Positions 50,730-59,900 of a stretch of DNA of 64,000 nucleotides are shown here, piece by piece (within the stretch, counting starts at the first letter, position 1; each line of letters begins with the position of its first letter). Under the pieces are notes generated by a model that worked only from the letters and a program-made list of their open reading frames with translations, did not search any database and was not told where the DNA came from. This stretch comes from Lacibacter sp. H375 (GTDB taxonomy: Bacteria; Bacteroidota; Bacteroidia; Chitinophagales; Chitinophagaceae), in the NCBI RefSeq assembly GCF_037892425.1, contig NZ_JBBKTT010000001.1, forward strand, positions 62,001 through 126,000. The letters run 5' to 3'. The position numbers and the translations under genes were made by a program.

Positions 50730-52658
50730 TTGTACCGTTACCTATTACTCTTACTTTTCCCACTGTGCTTATTAACAAAAGTTATTGCTCAAAAGAATGA
50801 CTCTTTGTTAATGTTACTAGAACGGTCAGATATACATGACACAACACGTATCAACAGCAACAATATCATAAGCAGAAACCTTGCATATGTTAAGCCCATT
50901 GAGGCGCTTTCTTTTACTCAGAAGGCAATGGAGCTTTCTCTCAGGATTAGTTATAAAAAAGGTATTGCTGAATCGTACCGTAATCTCGGCAGCATTTATA
51001 CCTATTTTGGCAGCTATTACCATACGGTATTTAACCTCCAAAAGGCAATTGAAGGTTATCGGGAATTGCACGACTCTGTAGGATTGGCAAATTGTTATAT
51101 TTCAATGGGGCATATGTACCGTTACTTGAACGACATACCGAAAGAAATAGCCTATCATAAATTATCATATGAAATCCATTCACGGCAAGGTATACTTGAA
51201 AGAATAGGCGTTACGGCCCATAACCTTGGAGAAAGCTACTTTAACAACAAGGAACTTACAAAAGCAAAAGATTTAACGGAACGGGCTATCGGCATCAATA
51301 AGTCAATAGGCAATGTACAAGTTCTCTCCTCCTGCTATAAGGTAATGGGGAAAATCCTATTGGCTGAGAATAATGCAGATGAAGCTGAAATATACTTCAT
51401 CAAAATTCTACAGATCTCCGATTCACTGAAAGACAATTCGCAAAAAATTGCCACCATTGAAGCTTTTCTGGAACTGGCAACAATCAATAAATTAAGGAAA
51501 AATTTAAAACATGAAGAGTTTCACTTGCATGAAGCTGCATCATTTGTATCACATTACAAACTTACACGTTACACAAGACAGATTTATCTGAACCTGATAG
51601 ATCTGTATACCAGAACTAACCAGAAAAGCAAAGTACTTGAATACACTTCAAAATTCATACAAGTATCTGACAGCCTCGCAAAAATTGAGATGCGTGATAA
51701 AAATCAATTGGTTGCAGGCTTTACCAAAATGTATAAGGTTGAAAAAGAAAACAGTGCCCTTGAGATTGAAAACAAACTAAAGGACGAACGTGCAAAACAA
51801 AAAAATATAATTCTTTATTTTATTGGTGGTTTCTCCTTTATTACAATAATCCTGCTTCTATTACTGATCAGGACAATTAAAAAAATTCGTACTACCAATG
51901 AACAATTGGAACAAAAGAATATTATTATTGAAAGCCAGAATGAAAAACTGGCAGAATTAAATCATACAAAGGATAAATTTTTCAGCATTGTATCGCACGA
52001 TTTACGTGCACCACTTAATGCTGTTTCCTCGTTTACTCATTTTTTATTCTCGGGTCAATTAAAAAAATTGCCCGATGAACAAATGCAAGAGTTAGTAACA
52101 GAATCGAAAAACCTCATTGATAATGCACGTAAATTAACCGATGACCTTATTACCTGGGCCCAGCTACAAATGAAAAAAGCAGAAGTACATCCTTCGTTAT
52201 TTACAGCAGCAGATGTAGTAGATGAAACGATAGCTGTCTTTAAAGAGCCGTCGGCAAAAAAACAAATAACCATCAGCCATACAATTGATGAAAATATCAA
52301 TTTGTTTGCTGATAAAAATCAATATTTATTTATTATTCGAAACATTATAAACAATGCAGTGAAATTTACAACAGCCGGTGGCACTATCAGTATTACCGCT
52401 GCAACTGATGGCATTAATTCTACGGTATCTGTTACCGATACCGGAACCGGGATGAGCAAAGAAGTATCAGATTCTATTTTTACGGTTGGAAAGGTGGCCA
52501 GTAAAAATGGTACCGAAGGTGAAATGGGCACCGGTCTCGGGTTAATTATTGCTCAGGAATTTGTTCATCTCAATAAAGGAGAAATAAAAGTATTCAGCGA
52601 GTTAGGAAAAGGCAGTTCATTTTCTGTTACAGTACCCTCTTACGAATTTAAATTGTAA
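50730..52658 (+). CDS. TPR sensor histidine kinase
   Basis: 642 aa from TTG at 50730, preceding a clear signal (LYRYLLLLLFPLCLLTKVIA). Residues ~40-330 contain TPR-like repeats (AESYRNLGSIYTYFGSYYHT, GLANCYISMGHMYRYLNDIP, GVTAHNLGESYFNNKELTKA) predicted periplasmic. A TM helix at ~358-380 is followed by a coiled coil. The kinase core has H-box FFSIVSHDLRAPLNA with His423, N-box NIINNAVKF, and G-boxes DTGTGM and GTGLGL near 600. No receiver domain or response regulator is adjacent, so the partner is unknown. Confidence 0.92.
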   Translation: MYRYLLLLLFPLCLLTKVIAQKNDSLLMLLERSDIHDTTRINSNNIISRNLAYVKPIEALSFTQKAMELSLRISYKKGIAESYRNLGSIYTYFGSYYHTVFNLQKAIEGYRELHDSVGLANCYISMGHMYRYLNDIPKEIAYHKLSYEIHSRQGILERIGVTAHNLGESYFNNKELTKAKDLTERAIGINKSIGNVQVLSSCYKVMGKILLAENNADEAEIYFIKILQISDSLKDNSQKIATIEAFLELATINKLRKNLKHEEFHLHEAASFVSHYKLTRYTRQIYLNLIDLYTRTNQKSKVLEYTSKFIQVSDSLAKIEMRDKNQLVAGFTKMYKVEKENSALEIENKLKDERAKQKNIILYFIGGFSFITIILLLLLIRTIKKIRTTNEQLEQKNIIIESQNEKLAELNHTKDKFFSIVSHDLRAPLNAVSSFTHFLFSGQLKKLPDEQMQELVTESKNLIDNARKLTDDLITWAQLQMKKAEVHPSLFTAADVVDETIAVFKEPSAKKQITISHTIDENINLFADKNQYLFIIRNIINNAVKFTTAGGTISITAATDGINSTVSVTDTGTGMSKEVSDSIFTVGKVASKNGTEGEMGTGLGLIIAQEFVHLNKGEIKVFSELGKGSSFSVTVPSYEFKL

Positions 52659-52708
52659 GGTCATGGCTATAGTGCAGTAACAAATATCATCAGACCATAG
52701 CTCTGCCC

Positions 52709-52716
52709 TATCTTTG
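52709..52716 (+). promoter_or_regulatory. -7 promoter box (TATCTTTG) of the aspartokinase gene
   Basis: It matches TAnnTTTG exactly, 19 bp before the ATG at 52736. No -33 TTG is visible at the usual spacing. Confidence 0.5.
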
Positions 52717-52735
52717 CCAATCAATTTTCAAATGC

Positions 52736-53998
52736 ATGCGTGTTTTCAAATTCGGTGGTGCCAGCGTCAGTAACTATGAAAAAGTGCAGAACCTTGGCAA
52801 CATCCTCAAACAATTTCCTGATGAGCAATTGATGATCGTTATTTCGGCGATGGGCAAAACAACCAACGCATTGGAGAAAGTAGCCGAAGCTTTTTTTGCT
52901 GGCAAGAAAGAAGAAGCATTGCAATTGTTCCGTGCAGTGAAGCTTCAACATCTTGATGAAGCAAAGTATTTGCTCGTTACACATTTCAATCCGTTGATGG
53001 TGCAGTTCAATAATTTCTTTACGGAAGTGGAATGGCTGTTGCATGATCAACCGGTTCGTGATTATGATTATTATTACGACCAGATCGTTTGCCTTGGTGA
53101 ATTATTGAGCACCTCCATTGTAAGCGCATACCTTAATGAAATTGGCATCAGCAATCAATGGATCGATGTTCGTGACGTATTCCGTACCGATGATAATTTC
53201 CGTGATGCTGCTATTGATTTTTCATTTACACAACAACAAGTAAATACAATCATCAAACCTTTATTTACAATCAACAATATTGTGGTGACGCAGGGTTTTA
53301 TTGGTTGTACTGATGAAAATGAAAGTACCACACTTGGTCGTGAAGGAAGTGATTATACTGCTGCGGTATTTGCATATATGCTCGATGCAGAAAGCGTGTC
53401 CATCTGGAAAGATGTAAAAGGTGTAATGAATGCTGATCCGAAATTATTTGCCGATGCACAATACATCAGCGAATTGAATTATGATGAAGTAATTGAAATG
53501 GCATATTATGGTGCACAAGTGATCCATCCAAAAACCATTAAGCCACTACAGAATAAAAATATTCCGTTGTATGTAAAATGTTTTGCTGATGCAAGCTTAC
53601 CCGGCACTGTTATTCATAACAACCCCGTAAAGAATCTGCCGCCGATCATTGTCATCAAACAAAACCAGGTATTGCTGCAACTGCACACGAAAGATTTTTC
53701 CTTTATTGGAGAACAACCCATGAGCGATCTGTATGAAATAATGGCGAAGCTGCACATTAAACCCAATCTTATTCAAACACATGCCGTGAATTTGCAGTTG
53801 TGTATTGATGATCGTACTGACAAAGTGGAGAAACTTGCATTAGCTGCCTCCGATGAATTTGATGTCCAAGTGGAGAAGGGATTAACGTTGCTCAGCATCC
53901 GGCATTACGACTCTGAAACCATTGAGCGGTTAACAGCAGGAAAAACAATTGAATTAAAACAGCAAAGCCCTGAAACGGTGCAGATGCTATTGTTGTAA
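52736..53998 (+). CDS. lysC: aspartokinase (monofunctional)
   Basis: 420 aa. Aspartate-kinase motifs: KFGGASV at residues 5-11, IDVRDVFRTDDNF, TTLGREGSDYTAAVFAYML, and a C-terminal regulatory region with ACT-like segments from ~300. Catalyses phosphorylation of aspartate, the first step to lysine, threonine and methionine. No homoserine dehydrogenase domain is fused. The stop abuts the convergent T9SS gene stop directly (53998/53999), leaving no room for a terminator. Confidence 0.94.
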   Translation: MRVFKFGGASVSNYEKVQNLGNILKQFPDEQLMIVISAMGKTTNALEKVAEAFFAGKKEEALQLFRAVKLQHLDEAKYLLVTHFNPLMVQFNNFFTEVEWLLHDQPVRDYDYYYDQIVCLGELLSTSIVSAYLNEIGISNQWIDVRDVFRTDDNFRDAAIDFSFTQQQVNTIIKPLFTINNIVVTQGFIGCTDENESTTLGREGSDYTAAVFAYMLDAESVSIWKDVKGVMNADPKLFADAQYISELNYDEVIEMAYYGAQVIHPKTIKPLQNKNIPLYVKCFADASLPGTVIHNNPVKNLPPIIVIKQNQVLLQLHTKDFSFIGEQPMSDLYEIMAKLHIKPNLIQTHAVNLQLCIDDRTDKVEKLALAASDEFDVQVEKGLTLLSIRHYDSETIERLTAGKTIELKQQSPETVQMLLL

Positions 53999-55945
53999 TT
54001 ATTGCTTCAGCAGTTTTGCTGAGTACGAACCATCTTTATTTTCTAAACGAATATTATAAATTCCAGCAGGTAAGTGTTTCACCGAAACAACAGTATTGAT
54101 TTGCGATGATTGAATAAATAGTTGTTGATTGATGACTTGTCGACCAGTTATATCGGTTACAACTACATATGTTTTACCAGTGAAATTCGCTGGCAATTGA
54201 ATTGTTACATCATCGTTTGCAGGATTGGGATAAAGATGAAATGTTTTTCGTTCCGGCGCTTCAATAAATACATGATTCGAGTATTGTCGTTCGCCGTTCA
54301 ACGCATAAAGCACAAGACGATAAGTTGCATTGGAGCTTGTTTCTTCATCTGTATAAAAACCATTTACAGTTGAAGGGTTAATTTGTTCAGCTATTTTTTT
54401 AAACTGTTCATTACCTGTTTTTCTCTCCAATATAACTTTTTGAACGTTTTCAACATTCGTCAATGTCCAGTTTAGTTGAATAGATCGGTTGTTTCGCTTA
54501 CCAGTAAATTGTTTCAACAGATCAAGTGGCAAAATAGAACAGTCGATAGTATTGGTTCCTTGAGGTGCGACGAAACCTGATTGAACAATACCAGCGGTTC
54601 CAGCAGCAGCACCGTTGGGTAATCCCTCACACGATGGATTATGTGATGGTGCATTTTTGATAATACCGCTTGCACCACCACTTACATTAGTTGTAATTGT
54701 ACCTGGTAAAGTTCCACTGTGCCAAATAACACCACCACCACCACCACCACCGGGACCTGGGCAAGCAGTCTGAAAACCAGCGTTGCTGCCATTTGCCCCC
54801 CTTGCTTGTATAATTGCACTGCCGGTATAAGCCGTTATGTTTAGCATAACCGCGCCGGCGCCACCACCGCCACCACCGCCGTCGCCATTGGCTTCTGTTT
54901 TAACCGGTAAGCCAGGATTTACACCCTGCGCTCCGTTTGCTGAGATAGTAAACCCATTTCCGACTAATTCGTTTGCTTTAATAAAAATCAATCCACCTCC
55001 ATCTCCACCAGGGGTTCCTTCAGAAACTGAAGCGCCACCATAATCATTATTACTTTCTCCGTTTCCTCCGGCACCACCTAAAAAAACTCTATTGTTTGAG
55101 GATGAATATCCAAATCCACTCAAAGCAAGGCCGGGTTCGCCATGCACTGTGGCAACACATGTCACTGATTTATTCCCGCCATTACCACCAGCCGCATAAT
55201 TCGATCCACCACCACCACCGGTATTATCTTCATTCCCACCACCACCACCATTTGCCTGCTTTCCCCTCCCATATTCTTTATTACTGATAAATGCTGCAAT
55301 ACCCTCTCCTTTGGGGGCTCCTTCGTTTCCTATTAAGCCGTAATACCAAGCAGTTTCAGAACCACAATGATATGTTGTGTTTCTAAACAGTGGCCCGCCT
55401 TTAAATCCTGCACTATCGGCACTGATATTTGCATTCAGTGTAATTGTACCCGTTGCTTCAAAAGCAATAACTCCTCCAGTTTCAGAAGCGGGATTCCATT
55501 CTGTTGCTAACAATGTACCAGCAACTGTAACATCTGTAAATACGGGTACACGTATCACCTGAACGCTCGAAACATCATACGTATTCAATAAATGGTTGCT
55601 TAATACAATTGTGTTATTCAAAAACCCACATATAGATGAAAATTCATACTTACCTGCATTTCCGACATTTGCGATTGAACTGATATTTCCAAAACTTGAA
55701 GTATTTGTTTGATCAATCGTTGCTCCCTTCATTTGAATGATAAGGACACGATCACCCGTTGAAAGGCCAGCAATACTTTCCAGAGTGATTCCTGTGTATG
55801 AGTAAGAATTGTGTGTGCCGTTGACAATAGCCGTTACGTTATGATAACTGTTTATAACACCGGATATAGATTGCCCCTCGCTTCTTTTTGGAGATAAAAA
55901 AGCAGTTAGAGATAAGCAGGTAATTATAAACTGTCCAAATTTCAT
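53999..55945 (-). CDS. glycine-rich surface protein with T9SS sorting domain
   Basis: 648 aa. Signal peptide is likely (MKFGQFIITCLSLTAFLSPK). The N-terminal ~150 residues are beta-rich. The middle (~200-440) is very Gly/Asn-rich with GGGGGNEDNTGGGGGSNY and runs of seven Gly, encoded by GGT/GGC-rich repeats. A fibronectin-like part (~480-560) leads to the type A T9SS C-terminal domain with FHLYPNPANDDVTIQLPANF and LPAGIYNIRLENKDGS. It is exported by type IX secretion to the surface. Adhesive or matrix function is an inference. Confidence 0.88.
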   Translation of the reverse strand: MKFGQFIITCLSLTAFLSPKRSEGQSISGVINSYHNVTAIVNGTHNSYSYTGITLESIAGLSTGDRVLIIQMKGATIDQTNTSSFGNISSIANVGNAGKYEFSSICGFLNNTIVLSNHLLNTYDVSSVQVIRVPVFTDVTVAGTLLATEWNPASETGGVIAFEATGTITLNANISADSAGFKGGPLFRNTTYHCGSETAWYYGLIGNEGAPKGEGIAAFISNKEYGRGKQANGGGGGNEDNTGGGGGSNYAAGGNGGNKSVTCVATVHGEPGLALSGFGYSSSNNRVFLGGAGGNGESNNDYGGASVSEGTPGGDGGGLIFIKANELVGNGFTISANGAQGVNPGLPVKTEANGDGGGGGGGAGAVMLNITAYTGSAIIQARGANGSNAGFQTACPGPGGGGGGGVIWHSGTLPGTITTNVSGGASGIIKNAPSHNPSCEGLPNGAAAGTAGIVQSGFVAPQGTNTIDCSILPLDLLKQFTGKRNNRSIQLNWTLTNVENVQKVILERKTGNEQFKKIAEQINPSTVNGFYTDEETSSNATYRLVLYALNGERQYSNHVFIEAPERKTFHLYPNPANDDVTIQLPANFTGKTYVVVTDITGRQVINQQLFIQSSQINTVVSVKHLPAGIYNIRLENKDGSYSAKLLKQ

Positions 55946-56025
55946 GTGGTGGGTTTTTCCACGGCGTACAGATCGCTTTACATGAATGCTGGATGTTGGG
56001 TTTTGTGGTTCGAACTCGAAAGATA

Positions 56026-57198
56026 CTATAAATCTTCGGGTGCTGCAATATTGAGGTTCTGAATCAGCTTTGTATTTACAGGCTGGCCATCTTTAGTAGC
56101 CGGTTGCCATTTCAATTCTTTTTCAAATTTTTCTTTCACTACTCTGTTCAATTCGGCATGGCCACCACGAATTACCGTTGCTAATGCAGTGTTGCCATTT
56201 TTATCAACAATGAATTCAACCTGCAGAGACATTGAAGCATTTCCTTCCAAATATGGAACAAGAGATTGACTTAAATTAAATAACCATTTTTGTAAGGCTG
56301 CATTACCATCTTTATGAAAAGGAACACGATCAACCTTTTCTTCTAACGCCCAGGCAGCATATGGATTTGCCTTATTGTTGGTTTCAATTACTTTAATACG
56401 CTTTACTTTCGGTGTTTCAGGATTTGTGGCCACTACATAACTGCCATCCTTTGCAATTAGTACCGTAGGCAGCTGATGCGTGTCTTCAAAGAATTCATAT
56501 GCATCTTTGATCTGCTTTGCAAACTCCTGAACATCCTGCTTGTTTTTTGTTTTGGTCACAAGCTGCTCCATGCCCTTTTGATTATCGTATCGAACGGGGT
56601 AAATATGAACCGGGATAAAATCCTGCCCCTGATCTTTTACAACTGATGCGAGATAATACACTTGCTCAATCAACGAATCTGTCAAGGGCAAACAACCAAT
56701 GGTTACACAGTTGCCATGAATGTAAATATCGCCACCAGGTTTGGTATGATCACTTAAAATAGCATCAGATGCATTAGGATAATTTAAACCCAAGGCTAAA
56801 TGATAATTACTGTTGGGTTTAAATTCATTTATATAATAGAAACCTTCGGGAATCTGCTTATCGCCTTCTTTACGCTTTGGTCCGTAGGTGCCGGATGTGG
56901 CACATACCTTGTATACTTTGAAGAGTTCAAATTTTTCGTCCCAGTCGTTCTTCAGCCACACTTCCAATTGCTTTTCGTGTTTAAAGGCACGCACATACAT
57001 GTACTTTAAAGGCCATTGAAAACCTTTGTCTTTTAACTCTTTTCGTAATGAATCTTCTACTTTGGAAAATATACCAGCACCTTTAAAGCTACGTGCGGCA
57101 GAGACGGTAGCACTACTCCCCTCATATGGCGATTGTGCAGATACACCTGTTACGCACAGGCTCAAACTAAGAATAAGTAAAAGGCTTTTATTGAGCAT
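56026..57198 (-). CDS. YafK-type L,D-transpeptidase fused to a TonB C-terminal-like domain
   Basis: 390 aa. Signal peptide (MLNKSLLLILSLSLCVTGVSA, ends ~21). The YkuD-type catalytic domain is at ~65-200 with GDIYIHGNCVTIGCLPLTD, where H161 and Cys169 fit the YafK/ErfK active site. The C-terminal ~75 residues (MSLQVEFIVDKNGNTALATV, LKWQPATKDGQPVNTKL) are TonB-C-like. It lacks the TM and proline linker of true TonB. YafK in E. coli releases Braun lipoprotein. The combination is unusual. Position: between a T9SS gene and hppD. Confidence 0.88.
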   Translation of the reverse strand: MLNKSLLLILSLSLCVTGVSAQSPYEGSSATVSAARSFKGAGIFSKVEDSLRKELKDKGFQWPLKYMYVRAFKHEKQLEVWLKNDWDEKFELFKVYKVCATSGTYGPKRKEGDKQIPEGFYYINEFKPNSNYHLALGLNYPNASDAILSDHTKPGGDIYIHGNCVTIGCLPLTDSLIEQVYYLASVVKDQGQDFIPVHIYPVRYDNQKGMEQLVTKTKNKQDVQEFAKQIKDAYEFFEDTHQLPTVLIAKDGSYVVATNPETPKVKRIKVIETNNKANPYAAWALEEKVDRVPFHKDGNAALQKWLFNLSQSLVPYLEGNASMSLQVEFIVDKNGNTALATVIRGGHAELNRVVKEKFEKELKWQPATKDGQPVNTKLIQNLNIAAPEDL

Positions 57199-57264
57199 AC
57201 TGGATTTGTTATGAACGGACTGTTGTCAAAAATATTTCAATTTGTGGATAAATTCAAATGAAAA

Positions 57265-57283
57265 GGGGCAGTAAAACTGCCCC
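57265..57283 (-). terminator. terminator after hppD
   Basis: GGGGCAGT pairs with ACTGCCCC (8 bp) around AAA. The minus strand continues with TTTTCATTTG. It lies immediately downstream of the hppD stop (57290). Confidence 0.85.
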
Positions 57284-57289
57284 GTAAAA

Positions 57290-58420
57290 TTACAGATTTC
57301 CTCTGGCTTCCTGCTCTCTTTCTATTGCCTCGAACAAGGCTTTAAAGTTTCCTTTACCAAAACTCTGGGCCCCTTTACGCTGAATGATCTCAAAAAACAG
57401 CGTAGGTCGGTCTTCAACAGGCTTGGTAAATATCTGAAGTAAATATCCTTCATCATCCCTGTCAACCAGAATACCTAATTCTTTCAACGGTGCAAGATCT
57501 TCGTCAATATGGCCAACACGATCGAGAAGATCATCATAATAGGTAGTAGGGACCTGCAAAAATTCTATTCCTCTGCTGCGTAATTCAGTAACCGTTTCTA
57601 CAATATTATTGGTAGCCATGGCCACATGTTGCACCCCTTCGCCATTATAATAATCGAGATATTCTTCAACCTGTGATTTCTTTTTCCCCTCTGCCGGTTC
57701 ATTGATGGGGAACTTTACATAACCGTTTCCATTGCTCATTACTTTACTCATCAAAGCTGAATATTCTGTTGAGATGTCGTTGTCATCAAAGCTGAGAATA
57801 TTGCGAAAGCCCATAACATTTTCATAAAACCCTACCCATGGATTCATTTGGTTCCAGCCAACATTACCAACACAATGGTCAACATATTGCAAGCCCGTTT
57901 CTTTTACTTTGAAATACGGATTGCTCCACTCCTTGTAACCGGGCATGAACACGCCTTTGTAATCTTTGCGTTCAATAAATAAGTGAACTGTATCGCCATA
58001 AGTATGAATACCACTGATAACAACTGTTCCATGATCATCGGTTAAGGTTGTTGTTTCCTTATAAAGTTTTGCACCACGGCTGGTTGTTTCATGCAAAGCC
58101 GAAGCCGCATCGTCAACCTTTAAAGCCAATGCTTTTACGCCATCGCCATGTTTATAAATATGATCAGCCATTTCATTATCCGGACGCAATGGTGTGGTGA
58201 GCATCAGCGTAAGTTTGTTTTGACGTACCACATAACTTGCCCTGTCTTTGATACCTGTTTCCGGACCGGCATAAGCCAATGGTTGAAATCCAAATGCTGA
58301 AATATAAAAATGAGCGGCCTGCTTGGCATTGCCTACATAAAATTCTACGTAATCAGTTCCGTGCAACGGAAGAAAATCTTTTTGTACAGCCTGTTGTTTG
58401 TTAACAGCAATTGTTGACAT
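57290..58420 (-). CDS. hppD: 4-hydroxyphenylpyruvate dioxygenase
   Basis: 376 aa, normal length. Two VOC halves, with the Fe ligands expected in DHCVGNV, QHVAMAT and FFEIIQRKGA (His, His, Glu). It converts 4-hydroxyphenylpyruvate to homogentisate in tyrosine breakdown. Here TyrA makes the same intermediate, so production and degradation both occur in this region. Homogentisate dioxygenase (hmgA) is not present in the window. Confidence 0.95.
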   Translation of the reverse strand: MSTIAVNKQQAVQKDFLPLHGTDYVEFYVGNAKQAAHFYISAFGFQPLAYAGPETGIKDRASYVVRQNKLTLMLTTPLRPDNEMADHIYKHGDGVKALALKVDDAASALHETTSRGAKLYKETTTLTDDHGTVVISGIHTYGDTVHLFIERKDYKGVFMPGYKEWSNPYFKVKETGLQYVDHCVGNVGWNQMNPWVGFYENVMGFRNILSFDDNDISTEYSALMSKVMSNGNGYVKFPINEPAEGKKKSQVEEYLDYYNGEGVQHVAMATNNIVETVTELRSRGIEFLQVPTTYYDDLLDRVGHIDEDLAPLKELGILVDRDDEGYLLQIFTKPVEDRPTLFFEIIQRKGAQSFGKGNFKALFEAIEREQEARGNL

Positions 58421-58632
58421 GATTGTTGATTTTAAAATTCAATAAAAGAGGAACAAATCAGGTTCAAAGAACAGAACCTTTCTCAAACAATCAGTTGGAG
58501 TCAATCGCCAATACTTCCATCAGCAAACAGTAATTGCTGCGTTTATCGTGGAAGCGTTTATTGGCATAATCAGGGTGCATAGGGCAAAATTAAATAAAAC
58601 CGGCAACTTCAAACAGAAACCTTCTAAGCAAT

Positions 58633-58640
58633 TATCTTTG
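58633..58640 (+). promoter_or_regulatory. -7 promoter box (TATCTTTG) of purK, 4 bp from the start codon
   Basis: It exactly matches TAnnTTTG and ends 4 bp before the ATG at 58645. The transcript would be leaderless or nearly so. No -33 TTG is obvious at 18-21 bp. Confidence 0.5.
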
Positions 58641-58644
58641 CCGC

Positions 58645-59769
58645 ATGCAAAAAATCGGCATCCTCGGCGGCGGACAGTTAGGCCGTATGTTATTACAGGC
58701 AGCAGCCAATTATCCTGTTGAAACATATATACTTGAAAATGATGAGCATTGTCCATCGGCACATCTCTGTCATCACTTTACAAAAGGCGATATCAAAGAT
58801 TTTGAAACCGTTTACAACTTTGGCAAAGGATTGGATGCTATCACCATTGAAATTGAAAGTGTAAATGTGGAAGCATTGGAAAAACTGGAAGCAGAAGGCG
58901 TAAAAGTTTTTCCAAAACCAACTGCTTTGCGCATCATCAAAAATAAAATTGAACAAAAGAAATTCTATCAACATCACCAGATACCAACATCTGAGTTTGT
59001 AATCACCGAAAACAAAGAAGAACTGAACGCATTGGTTTCTTTTTTACCGGCGGCACATAAAGTAGGCATGGGTGGTTATGATGGTCGTGGTGTTGAAATA
59101 TTAAAAACAGCAAAAGATCTTGAACGTGGTTTTGATGCACCTGCAGTATTGGAAAAACTGGTACCCATTCAAAAAGAAATTGCCATGATCGTGGCAGTGG
59201 GACAAGATGGTGAAACAACCATGTACCCGCCAGCTGAAATGGTTTTTGATCCACATTTAAATTTGTTAGATTACCAGGTTTCCCCTGCCGAACTTCCTGA
59301 AAAAACATTCTGGAAAGTGGAAGCTATTGCCATGGCGGTTGTACGAAATCTTGAATCGCCCGGTTTATTTGCTGTAGAATTATTTGTTGATAAGAACGGC
59401 GATGTATTGGTGAATGAAACAGCCCCACGAGTACACAACAGTGGTCATCACAGTATTGAAGGAAATTACTCATCGCAATTCGATATGTTGTGGCGCATTA
59501 TGCTTGGTTACCCACTTGGCTGTACCGATGCCATCATGCCATCCGTTATTTTAAATATTGTTGGTGAAGAAGGTTACAGCGGAGCTGCATACTATGAAGG
59601 TCTTGATGATGTATTGAAAATGGAGAATGCCTTTGTGCATATTTATGGCAAAACACATACCAAGCCGGGTCGTAAAATGGGCCACGTTACCGTTATTGGT
59701 AAAGACCGAAGCGAGCTAACATATAAAGCCAACCGCATCAAACATTTATTGAAAGTAAAAACGAAGTAA
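58645..59769 (+). CDS. purK: 5-(carboxyamino)imidazole ribonucleotide synthase
   Basis: 374 aa ATP-grasp enzyme: IGILGGGQLGRMLLQAA at the N-terminus, then the central VGMGGYDGRGVEILK loop, EKLVPIQKEIAMIVA, and LFVDKNGDVLVNETAPRVHN with metal-binding E and N. It carboxylates AIR using ATP and bicarbonate. purE is not adjacent. The ATG is preceded almost directly by a promoter-like box. Confidence 0.95.
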   Translation: MQKIGILGGGQLGRMLLQAAANYPVETYILENDEHCPSAHLCHHFTKGDIKDFETVYNFGKGLDAITIEIESVNVEALEKLEAEGVKVFPKPTALRIIKNKIEQKKFYQHHQIPTSEFVITENKEELNALVSFLPAAHKVGMGGYDGRGVEILKTAKDLERGFDAPAVLEKLVPIQKEIAMIVAVGQDGETTMYPPAEMVFDPHLNLLDYQVSPAELPEKTFWKVEAIAMAVVRNLESPGLFAVELFVDKNGDVLVNETAPRVHNSGHHSIEGNYSSQFDMLWRIMLGYPLGCTDAIMPSVILNIVGEEGYSGAAYYEGLDDVLKMENAFVHIYGKTHTKPGRKMGHVTVIGKDRSELTYKANRIKHLLKVKTK

Positions 59770-59900
59770 ACGCCCCTTTTATTCATAAGAATTCGTATAC
59801 AAGCAATTATTTCCGAAGACTAACCAATGTTTTTACCACTCATCCAACTGTAGGGGCATAAAATTGTTCTATGCTTACCTTTAGCCATTCTATACAACAC

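Noticed and set aside
54837-55043. Proline-rich ORF on the plus strand opposite the glycine-rich T9SS gene
   Set aside because: It is the antisense reading of the glycine-rich repeats, which always gives proline-rich frames.
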